Assembly: GCA_938092125.1 (NCBI GenBank)
Contig: CALKMQ010000233.1
Span: forward strand, 1 to 10,289
Direction: 5' to 3'
DNA length: 10,289 nt
Source: an uncultured bacterium
Lineage (GTDB): Bacteria > Fidelibacterota > Marinisomatia > Marinisomatales > UBA1611
This document shows, one piece after another, positions 4,776-10,289 of the stretch (the first letter of the stretch is position 1; the number at the start of each line of letters is the position of its first letter). Under the pieces are notes generated by a model. It saw only the letters and a program-made list of their open reading frames with translations, did no database searches and was not told the origin of the DNA. The translations under genes were made by a program, and so were the position numbers.

Positions 4776-6416
4776 TCATTGAATCTCCAAAACTTTACCA
4801 TCAAATGTATAATCAGTTTTAACATTTAATAAATTTAAAATTGTTGGAACGATATCAACTGTTTCTATTTGATCTACAAATTCAGTTTTAGTTCTACCTT
4901 TTTTACTGAATAAAAGAGGTACATGCGCATCATAATCATAAGGGCTTCCATGGCTAGTACCGTATGGATTTTTATATAGATAACCAGGTTCGATAACGAC
5001 AAAAACATCAGCGCTTTGCTCAACATGAATCATATTTTTCAACCTTAGGCTAACGTTATCTGTTTCTTTTGAATTTATAATTTCTGTTTTCGAAAGGACA
5101 GCTTTCACACCATCAACCATATTTAAGTACTTTTTAATGATATTTTGTAAATCAGAAGCTTCTATATTTTTCTTTTTTAATTTATCATGAAAAAGATAAT
5201 AATTGGTAAAATCCTTATAAAATAAATTTTCACCATAATACTCCGATATTTCATCATCAATCCATTCATACGCTTCTCGCAGGTTATCACGGTTAATACG
5301 ACCACCAGTCAAGTTTAGTTGGGGTAAAAACTCGGGTAGAGGCAGACCTCCATGGTCAGAAGTCAAAACAAACTCCACATGTTCTAACCCTATCGTACTA
5401 TCAACATGGGAGATTAATTCATTTAATTGAATGTCTAATCGAATGAAATAGTCCATTGTCTCTTGCGAAAAAGGGCCATAATTATGAATTATATAATCCA
5501 TTGCTGAAAACCCAATAAAGAAAAGATCTGGGTTATTATCAGAACCAAGATTCTCTTTTTCAAGAATTAATTTAGATAGGTCCACAAGTTTATCATCAAA
5601 CCAAGGCGTATTTAGAATTTCAACACCAGGTTTTTTATCCTGATCAAAAGATATTGGAAATACAGGCTTATAATTATTTGTTTTAATTTTTGTTTTGGTA
5701 ATGAGATCATGGTCCATATGATAAGAATCTACCTCGCCAGTAAAGTTATCTAATCGTGAATGTTTTAAGTAGAGACTATCCGGTAAAATTTTTGTCCATA
5801 ATGAGTCTCTGTAGGTTTCAAACCTAAGCTCATTATTGAAATCATTTATATATTTTGGTAATGTATCATTATAATAATCAGATGTTATAAACCTATCAAT
5901 ATTATTATAGTAAAGAACCAAATCAGGGTTTTTACCTCCCATCATTATAGCCGACCTATCTTTTCCGGCAATAGAAATGACTTTTGATTTTGGATTATTA
6001 CTTTTGAGAACGTCACCGATCATTTTATTATTATACCTCACAAATGAACGTGCAAGGCCACCGCCTCCAATTGTTTTTGCTTTAACATCCTCGACGCAAT
6101 TAACTACCCTGCCTAATGCCCTATCATAATAACTATTACCAAGAACTCCAGCAGGTCCAGGATGATTGCCACTTGCAATTGCAAAATGACCTGGCCCCGT
6201 TGCTGTATACCCATGCTGATGAAAAGTATTCTTGAAAGAAATACTATTTTCAACTAGCCACTTAAATCCACCATTGTACAAGTTTTTAAACCTTGAAAGA
6301 TGATCAGGCCTCATCTGATCTGTAACCAAAAAGACAACTAACTTTGTTTTTGGTTTTGATGAGCATGAAATCGAAAAAAAACAAAAAACGAATAAGCAAA
6401 CTAATTTTAATCTCAA
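4776..6416 (-). CDS. PafA-like alkaline phosphatase (lipoprotein)
   Basis: 546-residue member of the alkaline phosphatase superfamily in the PafA branch, releasing phosphate from phosphomonoesters on the cell surface or in the periplasm. A hydrophobic leader ends in SISC-SS (C18), a plausible but non-ideal lipobox. Expected active-site groups are present: metal ligand D33 in VTDQMRPD, nucleophile T73 in TATGPGH, N94 in LGN, K152 and R154 in the GKDR motif typical of PafA monoesterases, D307 and H311 in MDYIIHNYG, D354 and H355 in TSDHGG, and H489 in SHGSPYDYD. The GKDR pair favours monoesterase over diesterase activity. The start is TTG, overlapping the tyrS stop in TTGA, with AAGGTGG just upstream; no in-frame ATG occurs before residue 35. 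Translation is therefore probably coupled to tyrS. Linking tyrosyl-tRNA synthetase with a phosphatase looks like operon packing rather than a pathway. Confidence 0.92.
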   Translation of the reverse strand: MRLKLVCLFVFCFFSISCSSKPKTKLVVFLVTDQMRPDHLSRFKNLYNGGFKWLVENSISFKNTFHQHGYTATGPGHFAIASGNHPGPAGVLGNSYYDRALGRVVNCVEDVKAKTIGGGGLARSFVRYNNKMIGDVLKSNNPKSKVISIAGKDRSAIMMGGKNPDLVLYYNNIDRFITSDYYNDTLPKYINDFNNELRFETYRDSLWTKILPDSLYLKHSRLDNFTGEVDSYHMDHDLITKTKIKTNNYKPVFPISFDQDKKPGVEILNTPWFDDKLVDLSKLILEKENLGSDNNPDLFFIGFSAMDYIIHNYGPFSQETMDYFIRLDIQLNELISHVDSTIGLEHVEFVLTSDHGGLPLPEFLPQLNLTGGRINRDNLREAYEWIDDEISEYYGENLFYKDFTNYYLFHDKLKKKNIEASDLQNIIKKYLNMVDGVKAVLSKTEIINSKETDNVSLRLKNMIHVEQSADVFVVIEPGYLYKNPYGTSHGSPYDYDAHVPLLFSKKGRTKTEFVDQIETVDIVPTILNLLNVKTDYTFDGKVLEIQ

Positions 6417-7621
6417 TTAACCACCTTCAAAAATTTCCGCTTGCCAACTTTTAAAACGAAAGAATCGCCCATTGATACTTTGTACTGAATGTCTTTTATA
6501 GCTTCGCCATTAATCTTCACTGCGGATTGCTTTATCATTCTTCGAGCTTCACTTTTACTTTTTAATAATCCCGAATCTGCTATTATGTTTACAAGAAGGT
6601 CCTCTTTCTTTAGTTGATATTCTTGAATTTTATCTGGCATTCCTTTTGAAACGGTAACTTTGTTAAAGTGGTTTTCAGCATTTAATGCTATTTTATCATC
6701 GTAATACAATGAGACAATCCTCCTTGCTAAGTCTCTTTTTAGCTCCATTGGATTAACATTATTATTTTTAATTTTTTGACCTACCTCTTCAATGTATTGA
6801 TTGTCAGCATCAGCAGCTAAAGTGAACCACGATAGCATTACCTTATCTGGAATTGATAGTGTTTTACCATACATATCATTTGCAGAATCTGAGATACCAA
6901 TATCATTACCATACGACTTTGACATCTTTTCGATACCATCTGTGCCTTCTAATATCGGCATTGTTAATATACATTGTGGTTTTTGGCCTACATCTTTTTG
7001 CAGATTTCTACCCATGAGTAGATTGAATTTTTGATCTGTACCACCTATTTCAACATCAGAAACTAATTCAACAGAGTCCTGCGCTTGAGCAAGAGGGTAT
7101 AAAAATTCATGTAGAGATATAGGAATTTCTAAATTATATCTTTTATTAAAGTCATCTCTTTCTAACATCCTTGCAACAGTTGTCGAGCTAGAAAGTTTAA
7201 TTACATCAGAAAAGCTCATTTTTCCTAACCATTCAGAATTATAACAGACTTTAAGCTTATCCATATCCAGAATAGCTTTTGCTTGGTTTAGATAAGTCTT
7301 CGCATTTTCCTTAGCCTCCTTCAAGGTCAATTGAGGCCTAGTTTTATTTCTTCCTGTTGGGTCACCTATCATAGCAGTAAAATCACCAATGACTAAAATA
7401 GCTTGATGACCAAGGTCTTGAAAGTGTCTTAATTTTCTTAAAACCACACTGTGCCCTATATGAAGGTCTGGCCTACTCGGATCACAGCCTAGTTTAGCCA
7501 CTAAAGGGACTCCACTTTTAACGGAATTTTCGATTTTGCTTCGCAATTCATTTTCTGGAATGATTTCCTCAGCACCTTTACTAATTAATTTATATTGTTC
7601 ATCTACAGATAAAGTATTCAT
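6413..7621 (-). CDS. tyrS: Tyrosyl-tRNA synthetase
   Basis: 402-residue class I synthetase that attaches tyrosine to tRNA-Tyr in the cytosol. HIGHS (54-58) and KMSKS (232-236) are the two ATP-binding signatures. The Rossmann core includes GCDPSRPDLHIGH and VIGDFTAMIGDPTGR, and the tyrosine-site region has VEIGGTDQKFNLLMGR. A C-terminal S4 RNA-binding domain occupies roughly residues 340-402 (KSKSEARRMIKQ, VKINGEAI). The arrangement is that of the TyrS type with a HIGHS motif and a short S4 tail. In the AQAxDS segment the residue that is often Tyr is Gln (Q181), probably a lineage variant. The ATG overlaps the smpB stop in ATGA, so the two are likely translationally coupled. Confidence 0.97.
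   Translation of the reverse strand: MNTLSVDEQYKLISKGAEEIIPENELRSKIENSVKSGVPLVAKLGCDPSRPDLHIGHSVVLRKLRHFQDLGHQAILVIGDFTAMIGDPTGRNKTRPQLTLKEAKENAKTYLNQAKAILDMDKLKVCYNSEWLGKMSFSDVIKLSSSTTVARMLERDDFNKRYNLEIPISLHEFLYPLAQAQDSVELVSDVEIGGTDQKFNLLMGRNLQKDVGQKPQCILTMPILEGTDGIEKMSKSYGNDIGISDSANDMYGKTLSIPDKVMLSWFTLAADADNQYIEEVGQKIKNNNVNPMELKRDLARRIVSLYYDDKIALNAENHFNKVTVSKGMPDKIQEYQLKKEDLLVNIIADSGLLKSKSEARRMIKQSAVKINGEAIKDIQYKVSMGDSFVLKVGKRKFLKVVN
6414..6427 (-). promoter_or_regulatory. Ribosome site fixing a TTG start for the phosphatase
   Basis: AAGGTGG (6427-6421) lies 4 nt before TTG (6416-6414), inside the last codons of tyrS. The TTG shares bases with the tyrS TGA. This decides the start, because the signal peptide is encoded directly after it and no other start codon precedes it in frame without deep overlap. 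Confidence 0.75.
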
Positions 7622-8073
7622 CTATTTCTCTTCATTTCTCTTTGCATCACTTTTTCAACATCTCGCCTTTTTTTTGTTTCACGCTTATCAAACAACTTTT
7701 TACCTTTAGCTAATCCAATTTCTACTTTTAACCAGCCTCTTTTATTAAAATAAATTTTTAACGGAACAGCGGTAAGACCTTTTTCAGCCAATTTTTGATT
7801 AATCTTTAAAATTTCAGTTTTGTGAAGCAATAAACGTCTTTTCCTGGTCAGCTCATGACCTGTAAATCCAGTATGACTATATGCGCTAATATGCATTCCC
7901 CTAAGCCAGGCTTGCCCTTTTTTAATTAATACATAACTTTCCCTTAAACTAGCCTTACCTTCTCTTAGACTTTTAACTTCACTACCTAGTAGCTCAATCC
8001 CTGCCTCAAAGGTTTCCAATATTTGGAATTCATGATATGCTTTTCTATTATTCGAAACAGTGATTTTTTCCAT
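7618..8073 (-). CDS. smpB: SsrA-binding protein SmpB
   Basis: 151 residues, full length for the family. SmpB binds tmRNA, occupies the decoding centre of stalled ribosomes and allows trans-translation, tagging the unfinished protein for degradation. Visible landmarks are NRKAYHEFQILETFEAGIEL, then GSEVKSLREGKASLRESYV, HISAYSHTGFTGHELTRKRRLLLHK, LKIYFNKRGWLKVEIGLAKGKK, and a basic C-terminal tail (KLFDKRETKKRRDVEKVMQR) that inserts into the mRNA channel. It is the first gene of the minus-strand operon, with an FCB-type promoter about 70 bp upstream, and its TGA overlaps the tyrS ATG. The tmRNA gene (ssrA) is not in this window. Confidence 0.97.
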   Translation of the reverse strand: MEKITVSNNRKAYHEFQILETFEAGIELLGSEVKSLREGKASLRESYVLIKKGQAWLRGMHISAYSHTGFTGHELTRKRRLLLHKTEILKINQKLAEKGLTAVPLKIYFNKRGWLKVEIGLAKGKKLFDKRETKKRRDVEKVMQREMKRNR

Positions 8074-8142
8074 AATACTAGGCTTGCGAAGCTACGCTCC
8101 AAGTAATAACTCGTCCAAGTGTATTCATTGCAACACAGCTGA

Positions 8143-8172
8143 TAAAAATATTAAAGTATATCTTCATGCAAA
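8143..8172 (-). promoter_or_regulatory. Bacteroidota-type promoter of the smpB operon
   Basis: On the minus strand, TTTG (8172-8169) is followed after 18 nt by TATTTTTA (8150-8143), matching TTTG / TAnnTTTG except at the last base. It lies in the 157-bp divergent gap between smpB and the plus-strand glycosyltransferase, 70 bp before the smpB ATG. I see no convincing promoter for the plus-strand gene in the same gap. Confidence 0.55.
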
Positions 8173-8230
8173 GGCATATTTAGTTGATTGTAAATTACAC
8201 AGCCATTTTTAAAAAAAATCAATATAAATA

Positions 8231-9337
8231 ATGAAGATATTAATAGTTGAACCATACTTTACTGGTTCTCATAAACAATGGGCTGAAGGTTATAAAAAAT
8301 ATAGCAAACACAAAATTAAGATAATATCGATGAAAGGACAGTTTTGGAAATGGCGAATGCATGGTGGCGCAGTGACCTTAGCTAAATCTTATATCAAGAT
8401 GAACTGGAGACCAGATGTAATATTTTGTTCTGATATGTTAGACCTTTCCACTTTTCTATCTTTAACTAGAAGAGAGACGAAGAATATTCCTGTAGCAATC
8501 TATTTCCATGAAAATCAAATATCATATCCTTGGTCACCAAACGATCGAGATGTGATAAACAAAAGAGACAACCATTATGGCTTTATAAATTTTACTTCTG
8601 CACTTTCTGCAGATAAAGTATTTTTTAATTCAAATTTCCATATGAATGCTTTTCTTGATGACCTATCGCCATTTTTAAGGCACTTTCCTGATTATAATGA
8701 ATTAGATACGATAAGCATCATTAAAAAAAAATCAAAAGTTTTACCAGTTGGACTTGAACTGTCAAAATTTAATAATATGACTGTTCAAAAAGATCAAGAC
8801 CCGGTTATACTTTGGAATCATCGCTGGGAGTATGACAAAAATCCTAACTTTTTCTTCGACACGTTAATGAAATTAAAAGATAATAGATTATCCTTTAAAA
8901 TAATCATAATAGGTGAATCATTTGGAAAAACTCCAAAGGTGTTTGAAAAGGCTAAAGTTAAATTTGAGGAAAATATTTTAGAATGGGGGTTTATGAACAC
9001 ATTTAAGGAGTATGCCCATTGCCTACATAAAGCTGACATACTTCCCGTTACTTCGAATCAAGAGTTTTTTGGGGTTAGCGTAATGGAAGCAATTTATTGT
9101 GGCGTATGGCCTATTTTACCTGATAGGCTCAGTTATAAAGAACTTTTTTCAGATGCAAATTATAAAAATAATTTTTATTCTGATGATTCACTTTTCTATG
9201 AAAAAATTAAACTCTCAATTTTAAATATTAAAGATATCAGAAAAGAATCAATGAAAAGCATTCCTAAAAAATATGATTGGAAAAATATTACAAAAAAGTA
9301 CGACAGAGCCTTTGATGATTTAGCTAAAAATATCTAG
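8231..9337 (+). CDS. Glycosyltransferase of the GTDC1/tRNA-queuosine mannosyltransferase (DUF3524) family
   Basis: 368-residue cytosolic GT-B enzyme (GT4-like). The N-terminal domain is the QTMAN/DUF3524 type: ILIVEPYFTGSHKQW (3-17), FHENQISYPW (92-101), and FFNSNFHMNAFLDDL shortly after. The C-terminal domain has NHRWEYDKNP (196 onward), IIGESFG, and EFFGVSVMEA with the E278-x7-E286 pair that grips the sugar nucleotide. These blocks run in the same order as in animal GTDC1 (QTMAN), which adds mannose from GDP-mannose to queuosine in cytosolic tRNA-Asp; the long insert of the human protein is absent. Bacterial members are poorly characterised, so substrate and donor are inferred. The start ATG has no Shine-Dalgarno sequence but an A-rich leader. 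It stands alone on the plus strand, divergent from smpB and convergent with pepA. No other queuosine gene is in view. Confidence 0.88.
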   Translation: MKILIVEPYFTGSHKQWAEGYKKYSKHKIKIISMKGQFWKWRMHGGAVTLAKSYIKMNWRPDVIFCSDMLDLSTFLSLTRRETKNIPVAIYFHENQISYPWSPNDRDVINKRDNHYGFINFTSALSADKVFFNSNFHMNAFLDDLSPFLRHFPDYNELDTISIIKKKSKVLPVGLELSKFNNMTVQKDQDPVILWNHRWEYDKNPNFFFDTLMKLKDNRLSFKIIIIGESFGKTPKVFEKAKVKFEENILEWGFMNTFKEYAHCLHKADILPVTSNQEFFGVSVMEAIYCGVWPILPDRLSYKELFSDANYKNNFYSDDSLFYEKIKLSILNIKDIRKESMKSIPKKYDWKNITKKYDRAFDDLAKNI

Positions 9338-9352
9338 TAAATAATCGATATT
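9326..9352 (-). terminator. Weak candidate terminator of pepA
   Basis: On the minus strand, AATATC (9352-9347) and GATATT (9334-9329) form an AT-rich 6-bp stem with a 12-nt loop, followed by T residues to 9326. It overlaps the stop codon of the convergent glycosyltransferase. The stem is weak, so this is only a candidate. Confidence 0.3.
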
Positions 9353-9362
9353 AACATCCAAT

Positions 9363-10289
9363 TTATTTTTCTAACATATCTATAACTAATCTAATTCCAA
9401 CACCCGTAGCGCTGCCTTTAGGATTGATGCTTGAAGGTTTTGCTCCCCATGCTGTGCCAGCAATATCAAAATGGACCCATGGTATATCTTTTCCAACAAA
9501 TTCTTTTAAGAATGCTCCAGCAGCTATTGAACCAGCCTGTCCAGCAGAACCCATATTTTTGACATCAGCAATATCACTCTTTATTTGTTTGCAATATTCT
9601 GGCCATAAAGGTAATTCCCATACTTTTTCACCTGACGATTTCGAAGATTCTTTGACTTTTCGCATTAATTTATCATCTGTGCCCATTACCCCAGTTGCAA
9701 CGTGACCTAGCGTTACCACTACGGCACCTGTTAAGGTGGCAAAATCAATTATAAATTCAGGGTCATAATGTTTAGATGCATATGAAAGTCCATCCGCAAG
9801 AATCAATCTTCCTTCGGCATCAGTGTTTAAGACTTCAATCGTTTTGCCGTTGTAAGCTTTAAGGATATCACCTGGTTTAAAAGCTTTAGAACCATTAAGA
9901 TTTTCTGTGGATGGAATAATTCCGACGACGTTTATTTTCGGTTTTAAAATAGATAAAGCGTGTAGAACACCTAGAACGACAGTTGAGCCGCACATGTCAT
10001 ATTTCATTTCATCCATTTTTGAGGCGGGCTTTATTGAGATTCCTCCAGAATCGAATGTTAATCCTTTTCCTACAAGAACTTTTGGTTTTTCATCACCGCC
10101 ATTATTGTATTCAACAACAATAAATTTTGGTGGTTCATCTGTTCCTTGAGCGACTCCTGCTAAACCGCCCATGCCCATTTCGGTAAACTCTTCTCTATCA
10201 AATACTTTTAATGTCATTTCATCTATTTTAGAAATTTCTTCAGCAGCTTTTGCAAGATAAGTTGGTGTAGAAATATTTCCAGGGTGATT
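9363..10289 (-). CDS. pepA: Leucyl aminopeptidase (M17), 5' part missing
   Basis: The frame is open to the right edge of the window and encodes the last 308 residues of an enzyme usually near 490-500, so the N-terminal domain lies outside. The Met codon at 10217 is internal: codons before it read NHPGNISTPTYLAKAAEE, the normal lead into the catalytic domain. Metal and catalytic residues are all visible: Lys and Asp in VGKGLTFDSGG, Lys in ISIKP, Asp in MKYDMCGS, and the M17 signature NTDAEGRL (bases 9807-9827) with its Asp, Glu and Arg. The enzyme removes N-terminal residues from peptides using two divalent metals and works as a hexamer in the cytosol; some members also bind DNA, which cannot be judged here. 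It ends 25 bp from the convergent glycosyltransferase. Confidence 0.95.
   Translation of the reverse strand, partial: NHPGNISTPTYLAKAAEEISKIDEMTLKVFDREEFTEMGMGGLAGVAQGTDEPPKFIVVEYNNGGDEKPKVLVGKGLTFDSGGISIKPASKMDEMKYDMCGSTVVLGVLHALSILKPKINVVGIIPSTENLNGSKAFKPGDILKAYNGKTIEVLNTDAEGRLILADGLSYASKHYDPEFIIDFATLTGAVVVTLGHVATGVMGTDDKLMRKVKESSKSSGEKVWELPLWPEYCKQIKSDIADVKNMGSAGQAGSIAAGAFLKEFVGKDIPWVHFDIAGTAWGAKPSSINPKGSATGVGIRLVIDMLEK

Noticed and set aside
6801..7034. Plus-strand frame inside tyrS, and others at 9424-9705 and 9907-10149 inside pepA
   Set aside because: They are antisense to strongly conserved enzyme genes.

Overview
The window is AT-rich bacterial chromosome, most likely from the Bacteroidota or a close relative in the FCB group. 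Three things suggest this. Two gene starts are preceded by promoters of the TTTG / TAnnTTTG type. Several starts lack a Shine-Dalgarno sequence and sit behind A-rich leaders. The proteins include a PafA-like alkaline phosphatase, a Bacteroidota-style M3 peptidase and a small protein resembling DUF4295. The lineage call is inference; no rRNA is present.

Layout from left to right. (1) Bases 1-1619, minus strand: most of an M3 metallopeptidase gene that runs off the left edge. (2) Bases 1663-3171: a compact 1.45-kb element bounded by a 61-bp direct repeat. The repeat is the 3' part of tRNA-Ser(GGA), from the anticodon stem to the 3' end. The right copy belongs to an intact tRNA-Ser; the left copy is an orphan fragment. 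About 84 bp inside each copy lies a tandem pair of 11-bp repeats (TGGTCCCAgAA type), which looks like integrase arm-type sites. The only gene inside encodes a probably secreted glycine-rich protein collinear with the extracellular glycine-rich domain of the animal receptor kinases ALK and LTK. There is no integrase. (3) Bases 3229-8073, minus strand: smpB, tyrS, a PafA-like phosphatase and a CNNM/CBS membrane protein form one tightly packed transcription unit. A small DUF4295-like gene follows with its own promoter and a good terminator. (4) Bases 8231-9337, plus strand: a glycosyltransferase of the GTDC1/QTMAN (DUF3524) family, whose animal members mannosylate queuosine in tRNA. (5) Bases 9363-10289, minus strand: the catalytic part of leucyl aminopeptidase (PepA), cut off by the right edge.

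Much of the core content concerns translation: ribosome rescue (smpB), tRNA charging (tyrS), a tRNA, a possible tRNA-modifying glycosyltransferase, a possible ribosome-associated small protein, and two peptidases of protein turnover. The main novelty is the integrase-less tRNA-Ser element carrying one ALK-like glycine-rich secreted protein. The second is the bacterial QTMAN-like glycosyltransferase.
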